This document shows, in pieces, positions 19,688-29,277 of a stretch of DNA of 64,000 nt. How positions within the stretch are numbered: position 1 is the stretch's first letter; every line of letters begins with the position of its first letter. A program made the translations under genes and the position numbers. Under the pieces are notes generated by a model. That model worked only from the letters and a program-made list of their open reading frames with translations. It did no database searches and had not been told where the DNA came from. The DNA is from Candidatus Obscuribacterales bacterium (GTDB taxonomy: Bacteria; Cyanobacteriota; Vampirovibrionia; Obscuribacterales; Obscuribacteraceae), in NCBI GenBank assembly GCA_020054205.1, contig JAGVLS010000022.1:1-64000 (forward strand), written 5' to 3'.

Positions 19688-19907
19688 GCTGATACCTCAA
19701 ATAAGGCTTAATTGAAAAAATAAATAGTAAGGGGTTTTAAATAAGTTGAGCTAATTAATTTAAGCTAAAATGCTTAATCAACTAGTTAACTGTACCGACC
19801 AACACAAATTGTCAGGTACTGTTAAAATTATAACAGATTCATAAGAATTGTGAAGCCTGAAACAGGCATCAAATCAATGAATTACTAAATTTGTCAAGGA
19901 ATTTATC

Positions 19908-20318
19908 ATGCAAAAAACTTTCTATTTAATGTTAGTTTCCCTCATTTGTTTATTTATCAATTTAATAAAAACCGATGCTAGCGAAAACAATAAATTAAGT
20001 GCTGGCATTAAATTAATGCGTTCAGACTTCCGTGTGACAGGAGCTAGCTGTGTACCGTGTTTACGTAGGGTAGCAAAGAAATTAAAAGAAAGCACAGGCG
20101 TATTAAGGGGGGATGTTTCCATTTTTCCTCCCTATGGTGGGCTAGTGATTTATGATGCTAGCAAAACTAACATTAAAACTGTATTTAAATCTGCTTATGA
20201 TGAACATGTAGATTTTGCTGATGTAGAAACTCGCTCCATATCTCAAATTCCTGCCGTGTTATTGCCTAAAATAATGCCAAGTAGTCAGACACAAACATCT
20301 CCTCGTGTCGTCAGATAA
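19908..20318 (+). CDS. Exported HMA-like (metal/thiol CxxC) domain protein
   Basis: A 136-residue protein with a signal peptide (LMLVSLICLFINLIKTDAS) and a central domain resembling heavy-metal-associated (HMA) folds. After a beta strand, FRVTGASCVPCLRRVAKKL contains the CxxC at the loop-helix junction where HMA domains bind Cu+ or similar ions, and a GVLRGDVSIFPPYGGLVIYD beta hairpin follows. The distinctive start is G-A-S-C-x-x-C rather than GMTCxxC. Being exported, it would be a periplasmic metal-binding or thiol-active protein; this is inferred. A palindromic GCCTG-AAA-CAGGC sits about 50 bp upstream of the start. Confidence 0.6.
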   Translation: MQKTFYLMLVSLICLFINLIKTDASENNKLSAGIKLMRSDFRVTGASCVPCLRRVAKKLKESTGVLRGDVSIFPPYGGLVIYDASKTNIKTVFKSAYDEHVDFADVETRSISQIPAVLLPKIMPSSQTQTSPRVVR

Positions 20319-20365
20319 TTAGTGCTAAAATTCAAGGCAATATTTCTAACAGCAGGAAAACAAAG

Positions 20366-20767
20366 ATGAGTGAACGTACCAAACTATTGAAAAAAGCTTT
20401 ATTAACTAGCGTTGGTGCTAGTACAAATGGTGAGCGAATTAAAGCAGCCCTTTCTGAAGCATTTGATGATTTAGCAAAAATTGGACAAGATTTACTTTCA
20501 GAATTAGAAGGCAAAGGTAAAGATCAAACTAAATCAGCACAAAAATTTCTGGAAAAACTAAAGAGTGAAACGGAACGTCGATCAAAAGTATTTGGTAAAG
20601 ATGTTAGTAAACAAGTCCACAAATCTGTAGAAAAAACAGCAAAAGAATTTGGACTAGTCACACGTAAAGAAATGATTTCATTATCCGAGCGTATTTCTCG
20701 ACTAGAAAAACGATTGGCAAATGGTAGTTCTCACCGTAAAGATAGAAAACCTAAATCATCTAGCTAA
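20366..20767 (+). CDS. Phasin-like coiled-coil protein
   Basis: A 133-residue helical, Lys-rich protein without cysteines. It contains long amphipathic helices and ends with GLVTRKEMISLSERISRLEK, matching the 'G(V/L)xT+xE(V/I)xxLxxR(I/V)xxLEKxL' tail of phasin-family and polyhydroxyalkanoate-granule proteins. A highly basic C-terminal end (HRKDRKPKSSS) could contact DNA or a granule surface. It probably coats storage granules or acts as a scaffolding coiled coil. No PHA synthase is in the window, so a granule role is unproven. It follows the HMA-like gene by about 47 bp on the same strand. Confidence 0.55.
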   Translation: MSERTKLLKKALLTSVGASTNGERIKAALSEAFDDLAKIGQDLLSELEGKGKDQTKSAQKFLEKLKSETERRSKVFGKDVSKQVHKSVEKTAKEFGLVTRKEMISLSERISRLEKRLANGSSHRKDRKPKSSS

Positions 20768-20772
20768 TATGC

Positions 20773-21225
20773 TTATCTAGTTTCTTCGCGAGGTCTTTCA
20801 CTCTGGAAACTTAAAGGCATTGGTAAATTAAGACCAGGGCAATTAGGTGGCAATGGTAAGACTAACATTGGTCTAGCGTTAACAGTGGTTCTACAAATTA
20901 CAGTTGGTGGTAGCCCAACGGCGGCTGCTGCTGGGTATTGAATTTGATGCTGAACGTCAGCTGGCGTTATATGTAAAAAAAGCGCCAAGCCAGATCTCAA
21001 ATAATTGGTATTTACTTCATTGGCGACTTGACCGCTTAACCCTTCAGCTTGTGTTCTACAAGCAAGTTCGCGTGTCACCATATGATTTAAATACCAGGCA
21101 CAGCTAAATGAAAGTCCAAGTCCTATAAGATCGACCAATGGAAAAAAAATGAGAAGTAAAAATACAAATAGCGCAGGACCAGTTTCGGCAATGGTGCTGC
21201 CTTTTCGTTTGCGGAATATTTTCAT
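20773..21225 (-). CDS. TadE-like pseudopilin
   Basis: A 150-residue protein with a short basic leader (MKIFRKRKG), then STIAETGPALFVFLLLIFFP, a single membrane helix and a small outside domain with three cysteines. G-STIAE gives Gly at -1 and Glu at +5, the type IV prepilin-like cleavage pattern. The sequence ETGPALFVFLLLIFFPLVDL is closely similar to the protein at 30386-30946 (ELGPALWILLILIVIPLIDL), forming a TadE subfamily of its own. GAGGGG precedes the ATG. It lies downstream of a 720-residue membrane-anchored protein on the same strand, so the two are probably one operon. Confidence 0.75.
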   Translation of the reverse strand: MKIFRKRKGSTIAETGPALFVFLLLIFFPLVDLIGLGLSFSCAWYLNHMVTRELACRTQAEGLSGQVANEVNTNYLRSGLALFLHITPADVQHQIQYPAAAAVGLPPTVICRTTVNARPMLVLPLPPNCPGLNLPMPLSFQSERPREETR

Positions 21226-21353
21226 CTTTGACCCCTCAAAAAATGAGTAAGCCTGTAAGCTATTAATAATTCAGTAGTAATAGAGGCATAAGCTTGTAAC
21301 AATCTATTACATTATATCAAATTAGTTAAGGCTACGCATTATTAAATATGATC

Positions 21354-23516
21354 TTAAATCATAGAAGCGGGCAGGGGAGGCAATGGCGAGACTTTTTCAT
21401 TGCTTAGAATAGGACTGGATAAATATGAGCCGATTGGTAAATTTGGAAGTACGGGCAAAGGGGAGCGAATTTGTACTTCAGCAGCTAAACTAGGGCAATT
21501 AATATCATTAATGAAAGCACCTTGGTTTTGATGGCACCATTGTCCAATTAAAGATCGAGTCAAATTATTGGGATTTCCTGCCTCTACTGCTGCTAAATCC
21601 CTGACTAATATTGACCAAGATACAATTGGATTGCCTCCTGTATAAATACCATTGTCTGCATAATACATCAATTCTTTTTCGGTAATACCACTATTGCTAA
21701 AGGGTGAAAAATTGAGCACAATTAAATTTGGCAATTCTTTGCCAATTAATTCTTGTGACTTAATAACAAAAAAAGTTGGTGAGGCTGATTGCGGGATAAA
21801 ACTTTTTGTTGGGTTAGAAATTGATTGAATGATTGAAAAATTTTTGTCAGTCCAAAAATTGAATTTATTCTCTTTCTTTTGAGCAATTTCTAAAATTTCA
21901 TTTTCTGATAAGGCAGACATGATAGGAGTAAAAATCTTATCGGAATTTAGTAAAAATCCATTTGTTTCTTTGTGACGTAAAATTCCTTTGCATGTATTTT
22001 CAGACAATCTTTTGCAAAGTTCGAAAGAATTAAAAGCAGCTTTATCGGCATTTTGAGCAATTAAATTGATTGTATGTATTAATTGAGTTTCTTTCTTAGA
22101 TTTTTTATTTAATTTATTGAGCAAACTTTTAGCTTGAGAGCTGATTTCAATAGAAGATATATTTGTTTGGTGTAGTGAATTCGTAAAATCAATTGCTAGC
22201 TGTAAGTCAAAACCGTTATGCCCTGGCAAATTACAATTGCCTTTTTCATCAATAAAAAGTGGTATGGCAGATGAGGGAAAATAATTATTGGAATATTTAC
22301 CGGAAAAAGCTTGTTTGAGCATTTCTTGCCCGATGCTATCGGGCTCACATTCATAAAACAAGGCTTTTCTTATACCAGTATCTCTCACCAAAGCACTATT
22401 GTAATGAATGCCTGAAAAATCTTGCTTCTTTATAGATTTGGCTGCAACAAAGTTTTGGTTAAATATCTTTTCAGCACTATCTAAATCAATAGATGGACCG
22501 AGTGTAATTAGCCAATGATAAAGTGACATGATAATTGCATTTTGTGGACTATGATTGAAAGTGTTTGTGTTTAAACCCCAAGTTGGATTTAAATGCCCTG
22601 GTCCTGGCACTGCTCCTGCTTTTGCTTGTTGCCAACCATAAGAATTTTTATCACTAGCATTAGCTATTGTTTGTAGTATCGATTGACATTTTGCTGGTAT
22701 GCCGTGAGGAAAACTAAACATAAAAGCTGATTTGGGCATTTGTACATCTTTAATTTGAACAACGGCGCAAGCAGACCGTTTTATAATGGTTTCCCTTTCT
22801 TCACTAGCAGATTTTTCTTTATAGGTGGCTTCTACTAAAACAACAGACGGTAAAATATTTTTGTTTGTGGTCTGAAAATACTCTACTTTAGCTAATCTAA
22901 TTTTCTTAGCTAGAGGGTAAAAATAGATAAGTTTATTATTTATAGGAATTGCTTTACTAGCAAAAAAATTTTTGTCAGAAGTTGTGCCAAGAGTGATTTT
23001 TAAATCAACTAATTTTTCTTTGCCTAAATTTTTTCCGCGACAAGCAACTTCATAAGCATGTTGATAAATAGAATGATTTTTGACAGATTCATGCAAAAGT
23101 TTTGCCAATTCACTTTGCGCTGTATCTAGAATTTGCAAATCCTCATCAATTAATTGAGAAATATAAGGCAAATGCAGGCGTTTTGCTAGAAATGTATTAA
23201 GACGCAAAGTGGCATATAAAGTGTTAAGCCCATAGGCAAAACCCTGTTCTTTGTCTAAATTAATAAGACCAAGACGTCCAAATCTGGTTGTGTCTACAGT
23301 TAATACTGCTAAATCATTGGCAGCAGCGATAGCTGCATTTTCAGTTGCTTCTTGATAGATACTATTTAGTGGTACTCTGTTTGCAATACGAACCACAGCC
23401 AGGACATATATACTTATTAGTAAGCTGGAAAAAAGTGCTATGCCGGTAGCAAAGAATAAGGAATGACCTAGTTCTTTTTTATTTGTTAAATCCTGTCCTT
23501 CTTTGTTTGATACCAT
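21354..23516 (-). CDS. Large membrane-anchored protein, TadG-like N terminus
   Basis: A 720-residue protein that I do not assign to a named family. The N terminus has one transmembrane helix (FFATGIALFSSLLISIYVLA) followed by IYQEATENAAIAAANDLA, the same small-residue-rich pattern that follows the anchor in TadG proteins. The long remaining domain would be outside the membrane and ends in a proline-rich tail. It carries no obvious enzyme motif. It is followed on the same strand by the TadE-like gene at 20773-21225 (gap about 130 bp), supporting a joint role in a pseudopilus-like assembly. This role is inferred from context. Confidence 0.6.
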   Translation of the reverse strand: MVSNKEGQDLTNKKELGHSLFFATGIALFSSLLISIYVLAVVRIANRVPLNSIYQEATENAAIAAANDLAVLTVDTTRFGRLGLINLDKEQGFAYGLNTLYATLRLNTFLAKRLHLPYISQLIDEDLQILDTAQSELAKLLHESVKNHSIYQHAYEVACRGKNLGKEKLVDLKITLGTTSDKNFFASKAIPINNKLIYFYPLAKKIRLAKVEYFQTTNKNILPSVVLVEATYKEKSASEERETIIKRSACAVVQIKDVQMPKSAFMFSFPHGIPAKCQSILQTIANASDKNSYGWQQAKAGAVPGPGHLNPTWGLNTNTFNHSPQNAIIMSLYHWLITLGPSIDLDSAEKIFNQNFVAAKSIKKQDFSGIHYNSALVRDTGIRKALFYECEPDSIGQEMLKQAFSGKYSNNYFPSSAIPLFIDEKGNCNLPGHNGFDLQLAIDFTNSLHQTNISSIEISSQAKSLLNKLNKKSKKETQLIHTINLIAQNADKAAFNSFELCKRLSENTCKGILRHKETNGFLLNSDKIFTPIMSALSENEILEIAQKKENKFNFWTDKNFSIIQSISNPTKSFIPQSASPTFFVIKSQELIGKELPNLIVLNFSPFSNSGITEKELMYYADNGIYTGGNPIVSWSILVRDLAAVEAGNPNNLTRSLIGQWCHQNQGAFINDINCPSLAAEVQIRSPLPVLPNLPIGSYLSSPILSNEKVSPLPPLPASMI

Positions 23517-23578
23517 AAAGATAATGATGAAGGAGTATAAGTACCATAAATAACTTTAACAGATACTGCTCTATTTGT

Positions 23579-24439
23579 TTGATGGTTTTGCTTGGCAATA
23601 CATCGAATTTATTCATGTGTAGAGCCGACGAACTTAGTGAAATCAATCAACTCAGTAAAATAGAATATTTAAGTAGCAAAAAAAAATTTCAACAAGCCCA
23701 TAAAGTAATAGAGCCTTTGCTGAAAAATAATCCAAATAATGCTGCTTTGCATCTGGCTTTAGCTGAATTGTTAGGCAGTGAAGGAAAAACGGCAGAATCT
23801 ATCAATGAATATTTGACAGTCAGGCGCATAGATAATAGCGATTTGCAATCTTGTCTTAAACTTTCACAACTATATGCTGAAAATTCAGATCAAGAAAATA
23901 GTCTGAGGTATGCACGTTTAGCTGTTGCAATAAAACCAGATTCTCTTCACGCTAAAATTGGTTTAGTTAATGCTTTTATTGAAAATAATCTGACAAGGGC
24001 CGCACAAGAAGAGTTTAGTAATTTGCTTGCCAAAAGCAAAAATAATCCGGATGTGCTTATACTAGGTTATAAATTAGGGAAAAAGCAGGGAAATAATAAT
24101 AAAGCTAAATATTATCTTTTAGAGACAATTCGCTATTCAAAAGATCCGACAAGGTTTGAATTGGAATTAAGTGATCTGTTGGAACATATGCGCGACTACA
24201 AGGCAGCAAGAAAATGTTTAGAAGACTTGCTTAGTAAATATCCTGATTATTCAGAGGCAAGACTTAGGCTTGCACAAAACTTAGAATTTTACTTTTATGA
24301 TTTTGAAAGTGCAATAAAAGAATATCAAAATGTATTAGCGATAAACCCAAATACAAAAGCTTCATTGGGAATTGAACGCTGTCGAAAAAAGAAAAATGAC
24401 TTGGCGTTTCGCCTCAAGCTTATGCTTACAGACAGATAA
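23579..24439 (+). CDS. TPR-repeat protein
   Basis: This 286-residue protein consists of tetratricopeptide repeats after an apparent signal sequence. Successive 34-residue helical pairs are visible, with motifs such as NNAALHLALAELLGSEGKTAE and PDSLHAKIGLVNAFIENN, and the C terminus reads YPDYSEARLRLAQNLEFYF...AIKEYQNVLAINPNTKAS. It should be a scaffold for protein binding, probably on the outer side of the membrane. The start is uncertain: TTG 23579 and ATG 23582 lack a ribosome binding site, whereas AAGGAG at 23530-23535 sits 10 bases before an in-frame ATA at 23546 that would complete the signal sequence. It is divergent from the large TadG-like gene. Confidence 0.75.
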   Translation: MMVLLGNTSNLFMCRADELSEINQLSKIEYLSSKKKFQQAHKVIEPLLKNNPNNAALHLALAELLGSEGKTAESINEYLTVRRIDNSDLQSCLKLSQLYAENSDQENSLRYARLAVAIKPDSLHAKIGLVNAFIENNLTRAAQEEFSNLLAKSKNNPDVLILGYKLGKKQGNNNKAKYYLLETIRYSKDPTRFELELSDLLEHMRDYKAARKCLEDLLSKYPDYSEARLRLAQNLEFYFYDFESAIKEYQNVLAINPNTKASLGIERCRKKKNDLAFRLKLMLTDR

Positions 24440-24445
24440 CTTTTA

Positions 24446-25780
24446 TTATTTTACGTTTTTAGTGAGCACTCGTTTTGGACCGTGAATTGGATCTTCAATA
24501 ATAATTGTTTGATCCCGGTTTTGACCGACACTGACTATAGCAACTGGAACATCTAACTGCTCAGCAATAAAATTAATATATTTTTGTGCTTGTGCAGGTA
24601 AGTCATTGTAGCTGACGCATTCACTGGTAGACTTACGCCAACCGGTGAATGATTCATATACGGGCTCCATATACTGCAAACAACCAGTTATGCTTGGCAG
24701 ATCTTTATATACTTCTTTGGTCTTAGCGTCTCGATATGCAACACATATTTTGATTTCATCAAACTCGTCTAAAACATCCAGTTTTGTAATTGCCAAACAA
24801 TCTAGTCCATTGATTCTGACGGAATATCTTCCTAACACTGTATCAAACCAACCACAACGTCTAGGACGCCCAGTAGTGACACCAACTTCAGCCCAAGCTT
24901 TTCCAACTTGTCTTAATTGTTCGCCAATGGCACCTGATTGTTCAGTAGGAAATGGACCTTCGCCAACGCGTGTCATGTAAGATTTTGAAACGCCAATTAC
25001 ACGGTCGATGATAGTTGGACCAATGCCAGCACCAATGCATGCTCCACCAGCTGTTGGGCTAGAGCTAGTAACATAAGGATAACTACCATGGTCTAAGTCT
25101 AAAAGTGTACCTTGGGCACCTTCAAATAAAATATTTTTCTTTTCTCTTACTGATTGAAAAATTATTGCTGAAGTATCGCATACATATTTTTTCATTTGTT
25201 GTCCATATTCTAAATATGTTTCATAGACTTCTTTACTGTTCAAAGCTGGCAGGTTATATAGTCTTTCTAGAATAACGTTCTTGCGAGGGATAAGCCAATC
25301 TAATTTTGCTTTGAGAACATCCTTTTCTAAAAGATCTTCTACGCGTATACCTGAGCGGGCACATTTATCTGCGTATGTAGGTCCAATACCACGTTTGGTA
25401 GTACCTATTTTTTGATTACCGCGGCTTTCTTCTTCAGCAGCATCTATTAACAGATGATAAGGCATAGTCACATGCGCGCATGTGGACACTTTCAAGTTTG
25501 CATCATCCAAGCCTCTTTTAAGTAAGGCAGATAATTCTCCAATAAAAGCTTTTGGATCAATCACCATGCCAGGACCAAGAATACAAGTTTTTCCACTGTA
25601 TAAAATGCCAGAAGGAATTAAGTGAAATTTGTATGTGTTGCCGTTAGCAACAACTGTATGTCCAGCATTGGCGCCACCTTGATACCTGACAACTATGTCG
25701 GCATTTTTTGAAAGTAAATCAGTTACTTTCGCTTTACCTTCGTCGCCAAATTGAGCACCTACAACAACTACGTTAGCCAA
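24446..25780 (-). CDS. purA: Adenylosuccinate synthetase
   Basis: PurA joins IMP and aspartate using GTP, the first committed step from IMP to AMP. The N-terminal [15 protein letters not shown] corresponds to the QWGDEGKGK loop with the catalytic Asp. [49 protein letters not shown] and [11 protein letters not shown] are all present, and at 444 residues the length is normal. The start is TTG, with GGAGGGGGG six bases upstream. It is convergent with the TPR gene (6-bp gap) and has its own 230-bp upstream region shared with the divergent holB-like gene. Confidence 0.97.
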   Translation of the reverse strand: MANVVVVGAQFGDEGKAKVTDLLSKNADIVVRYQGGANAGHTVVANGNTYKFHLIPSGILYSGKTCILGPGMVIDPKAFIGELSALLKRGLDDANLKVSTCAHVTMPYHLLIDAAEEESRGNQKIGTTKRGIGPTYADKCARSGIRVEDLLEKDVLKAKLDWLIPRKNVILERLYNLPALNSKEVYETYLEYGQQMKKYVCDTSAIIFQSVREKKNILFEGAQGTLLDLDHGSYPYVTSSSPTAGGACIGAGIGPTIIDRVIGVSKSYMTRVGEGPFPTEQSGAIGEQLRQVGKAWAEVGVTTGRPRRCGWFDTVLGRYSVRINGLDCLAITKLDVLDEFDEIKICVAYRDAKTKEVYKDLPSITGCLQYMEPVYESFTGWRKSTSECVSYNDLPAQAQKYINFIAEQLDVPVAIVSVGQNRDQTIIIEDPIHGPKRVLTKNVK

Positions 25781-26058
25781 TGTATAGCCCCCCTCCGATG
25801 GAGAATTTCAGAATTAACAGGCAAGCCTTTTACTCGTTTTAGCTTGAAAAGCTGAAAATAGAGCAATTAGTTTCTCGCTGAAGTCATTAGTCTATCGTCT
25901 TGAATAAAACTGTGTCAAACAATAATCGGTTTAGCTATTTGTTTTGCCTCTAACTGTAAACATTTGTGCTTAGATAAAATTCTGTTGAAAATATATACTT
26001 ACTCAGAATCTAGTTTTTGTGTATTCTGAAAACATATAGGCAAGAGAGGCATTATAGA

Positions 26059-27063
26059 TTGCTTAGTCAATCATCAAGAGATTCTAATATTCATGTCTTT
26101 CAAGGTGTATTGAGACAAAAACAAGCATTGGCTTGTCAGCTGTTGTCTCAAGCTATTCTTACTTCTCGCATAAGCAATGCATATCTCTTTGTGGGTAATG
26201 CCAATGAAGACAAATGGGATATTGTCAGGCAATTAGCCTGTTATTTTAATTGTCTATATAAAAATGACCAAAGAGCTTGTATTTTGCATTATTTACAAGA
26301 AAAAGATGGCAATAAATATTGTCAGAATTGTCAGTGGATAATTGCTAATCAGCATCCACATGCTTTATTAGTTTTAGACAAGGAAGGCAAAAGCCAAATA
26401 ATTTCTGTAGATAAAGTAAGAAAGCTAAGCCTAGAGCTTGTCAAGAGATCTGAATATCTTAGAATTTGTGTAATAGCGGATGCTAGTCTGGATGCATTTG
26501 GTCAAAGTGCAGCCAACGCTTTATTGAAAGTAATGGAAGAGCCACCAACAGATTGTCTTTTTATTCTTTTAGCTGAGTCAAAAGAAATGGTATTGCCGAC
26601 TGTAGTTAGCCGCTCACAGGTTTTTTCAATTAATGAGACACATATAGCGCCAGATTATGGAATTGATTTGCTCAATACCAAAATGAACACTAAGGAAATT
26701 TGTAATTTGCCTTTGCTTGATCGCGTGAATTATTTAAAGATTAGCCAGGCGAGTTTAATTTGGTTGGATAAATTGAGAGATGAAAATAATTCTCTTGATA
26801 AAGATAATGAAATTGATTTGCTACAACAGTCAACTTCGGCCATTGATCAATATATTGGTGTGCAATACAAAGAACTTTTGACTAGAGCAGCAGTTGATAT
26901 GAATGCGACCCAATATTTAAATCAATTGCTGAGTGCTGGAAATAAAGCAAAAGAACAATTAGAATCGTTTGTGAAGCCACAAGCAGTGCTTGAAAGTTTT
27001 TCATTTACTGCTCGTGAATTGGCATTTAAATACTGGGGAGAAGTAAGTTTTGCAGAAAGCTAA
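26059..27063 (+). CDS. holB: DNA polymerase III delta' subunit (clamp loader, HolB-like)
   Basis: A AAA+-fold clamp-loader subunit that helps load the beta sliding clamp. The N terminus reads VFQGVLRQKQALACQLLSQAI...AYLFVGNANEDKWDIVRQLA, the lid-less delta' arrangement with a degenerate P-loop. It continues with the Cys-rich zinc segment (NKYCQNCQWIIANQHPHALLV) and the KVMEEPPTDCLFILLAES and LPTVVSRSQVF (SRC-like) motifs. The Walker A lysine is absent (NANEDKWD), as expected for delta'. I prefer TTG 26059, which has AGAGAGG nine bases upstream; TTG 26017 is an alternative adding 14 residues. The following TPR gene overlaps by 14 bp, suggesting translational coupling. Confidence 0.8.
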   Translation: MLSQSSRDSNIHVFQGVLRQKQALACQLLSQAILTSRISNAYLFVGNANEDKWDIVRQLACYFNCLYKNDQRACILHYLQEKDGNKYCQNCQWIIANQHPHALLVLDKEGKSQIISVDKVRKLSLELVKRSEYLRICVIADASLDAFGQSAANALLKVMEEPPTDCLFILLAESKEMVLPTVVSRSQVFSINETHIAPDYGIDLLNTKMNTKEICNLPLLDRVNYLKISQASLIWLDKLRDENNSLDKDNEIDLLQQSTSAIDQYIGVQYKELLTRAAVDMNATQYLNQLLSAGNKAKEQLESFVKPQAVLESFSFTARELAFKYWGEVSFAES

Positions 27064-28072
27064 AGAGTTAACAAGTTCATTTGGACAATCATTTATGTCA
27101 ATTGAGGCAGGATTAGCCCTTGTTGCGATGTGGTTTTTCTGGGTTTCAATTAGTCAGCCCGATGATGTTTTAACTCTTGATAAAACAAATGTATCTGGTC
27201 AAACACAAATTGTAGATTCACCGGATGTACTTAAATTAGCTAATGAAATGGAACCTAATAAACTTGCTCAAGCTGGTAAATTTAAGGAAGCATCTGAGGC
27301 TGCGGAAACTTTGCTTAAATCAAAACCGCACAATGTTTTGTACAATTTGTGCGCAGGAAATGTTTATCTCATTACGGGGGCTTCCAATGAAGGCTTGAAA
27401 CTGCTCAAACGTTCTGTTGCTTTAGCTCCATATAGTCGCTTTGTTAGGTTGAATTATGCTCAGCAACTTACTCTCCAAAAACATTATGATGAAGCAATTG
27501 CTCAGTACAAGCTATTAAGTCGGGCCTATCCACGCTGGTCAGAACCATATTTGGAATTAGCCAATATATATTTAGTAAGGAATAATTATGTAGAAGCTGC
27601 ACAAGAATTGCAGAACGTTCTTCTAATCAATCCTAGTATGAGTTCTGTTAGAAAAACGCGTGGGCTGACTTTAGCAAAAGCAAATAAGACCAAAGAAGGG
27701 TTAGATGAATATATGATGGGAGTAACCATTGAAACACAAAGTGGCTTGCCAGAAACTTTGAAAGAAATTGTTGCTAGTTGCGGTACGGTAGATAGAGCTA
27801 TTTATTCACTTCAACAACAAGCTGATCAAAGAGAGGATGATTATGTGCCTAGATTGCGTTTAGCCCAACTTTATTCGTATTTAGGACAATCTAGGGATGC
27901 CAAAACACTTTTATTGCATGCAAGAAGAATAGCGCCTACTAATCCAGAAATTCATCGCACTTTGGCGGTAGTTTTGAAAAAATTGGGTGATGAACATCAG
28001 GCTGTTTCGGAATTTATGCTTTCTATGGCATTAGAAAAGCAAAAAGAAGACAAACAAATGTCTTCCCATTAA
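27050..28072 (+). CDS. Membrane-anchored TPR protein
   Basis: This 340-residue protein has an N-terminal membrane helix ([18 protein letters not shown]) followed by tandem tetratricopeptide repeats; recurring patterns include [40 protein letters not shown] and [20 protein letters not shown]. The TPR domain would face the outside of the cytoplasmic membrane if the helix acts as an uncleaved signal anchor. TTG 27050 lies inside the end of the holB-like gene (14-bp overlap). Its stop overlaps by four bases with that of the convergent dnaJ-like gene. The partner is unknown; together with the TPR gene at 23.6 kb it is the second such protein near the Tad-like genes. Confidence 0.78.
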   Translation: MQKAKELTSSFGQSFMSIEAGLALVAMWFFWVSISQPDDVLTLDKTNVSGQTQIVDSPDVLKLANEMEPNKLAQAGKFKEASEAAETLLKSKPHNVLYNLCAGNVYLITGASNEGLKLLKRSVALAPYSRFVRLNYAQQLTLQKHYDEAIAQYKLLSRAYPRWSEPYLELANIYLVRNNYVEAAQELQNVLLINPSMSSVRKTRGLTLAKANKTKEGLDEYMMGVTIETQSGLPETLKEIVASCGTVDRAIYSLQQQADQREDDYVPRLRLAQLYSYLGQSRDAKTLLLHARRIAPTNPEIHRTLAVVLKKLGDEHQAVSEFMLSMALEKQKEDKQMSSH

Positions 28073-29046
28073 TTAGCAGTGGATGCTTTAGCTTTTTTGC
28101 TTTGTTTTTCTAAATCTAATAGAGATTGATAATGAGCTTTTTCTTCTTGAGATATGTTTGTTGGAATAATAATTTTTAGTTTGACTAAATGGTCCCCGCG
28201 GGTTGTTTGTTTTAGTTTTGGTAATCCTCTTTCTCTCAATCTAAGCAAACGACCAGATTGACTTAAAGGAGGAATATTTATACAAACAGATCCATCTAAC
28301 GTTTTTACTGTTACTTCTCCACCAAGCACAGCTTGGGCTGGGCTAATGGTTAGTTCAGAAACTAAATTGTCCCCTTCAATGTGAAACAAATGATGAGGTT
28401 TGACTTTAACAATTAAGTATAAATCTCCAGATTTCCCACCAGTTAATCCAGGGGCTCCTTCACCAGGTACACGCACTTTGGAGCCAGATCTTACTCCAGG
28501 TGGGATCTTAACTTCTAAAGTCTTTGATCTGGATCCTGGTGAGGTAATATGAATGTTTTTTGTAGAGCCTTTAAAGATTTCTTCAATACTTAACTCAATA
28601 ACAGCTTCATGGTCACTTGCTTTTTGTCTTTGTGAAGCGCTTTGCCCAAAACCATAGACATTATTTGTGCCACCCTGAGTATTTTGTCCCGTACCAAAAG
28701 TTTGACCAAATAACATCTCAAAAAAATCAGAGAAGGGAGAATTTTGTCCCATTTCACCGAAATTGCTAAAATCAAAAGTAAAACCACCAAAACCAGGAGG
28801 AGGAGTGAAATCTGCTCCTGCTTTCCAATTAGCACCTAATTTGTCGTAACGCCGTCTTTTTTCAGCATCCTTGAGAACTTCATATGCTTCAGCAATTTCT
28901 TTGAATTTTTCTTCTGCTTCTTTTTTGTTTTGATTGGTATCTGGATGGTATTGCCTAGCCAATTTACGATAAGCAGCCTTTATCTCCTTATCTGTTGCAT
29001 TTCGGGAGACTCCTAAAACTTCATAATAGTCTTTGTATTTGACCAA
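28069..29046 (-). CDS. DnaJ/CbpA-type Hsp40 co-chaperone
   Basis: A 325-residue J-domain protein that stimulates DnaK ATPase and delivers substrates. The J domain (about 1-70) contains the diagnostic HPD in [20 protein letters not shown] Gly/Phe-rich linker ([20 protein letters not shown]) follows. The C-terminal client-binding domains come directly after it, with no CxxCxGxG zinc-finger repeats, so this is a type II (CbpA-like) rather than canonical DnaJ. The TTG start has GAGGT six bases upstream. It is convergent with the TPR gene and divergent from mqnC. Confidence 0.92.
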   Translation of the reverse strand: MVKYKDYYEVLGVSRNATDKEIKAAYRKLARQYHPDTNQNKKEAEEKFKEIAEAYEVLKDAEKRRRYDKLGANWKAGADFTPPPGFGGFTFDFSNFGEMGQNSPFSDFFEMLFGQTFGTGQNTQGGTNNVYGFGQSASQRQKASDHEAVIELSIEEIFKGSTKNIHITSPGSRSKTLEVKIPPGVRSGSKVRVPGEGAPGLTGGKSGDLYLIVKVKPHHLFHIEGDNLVSELTISPAQAVLGGEVTVKTLDGSVCINIPPLSQSGRLLRLRERGLPKLKQTTRGDHLVKLKIIIPTNISQEEKAHYQSLLDLEKQSKKAKASTAN

Positions 29047-29277
29047 TGCTCTACCTCATAATTTATTTTTTCCCGATCTTTGTCGGAAGATAATAAGGTC
29101 TTAGATTTATTTTAGTATTTCAACTATAAATATGTAATTAGTCTAGCTTAGCTCTCAGGCAAGAAAAGCTTAATACCTAAAGGCTTAATGTATTGAATTC
29201 TTTTCTCTTCTCCTATGTATATTCGTTCTATACCTAGATAGAATTACAAAGGGACAGAATGATAAAGGTAATTATTT

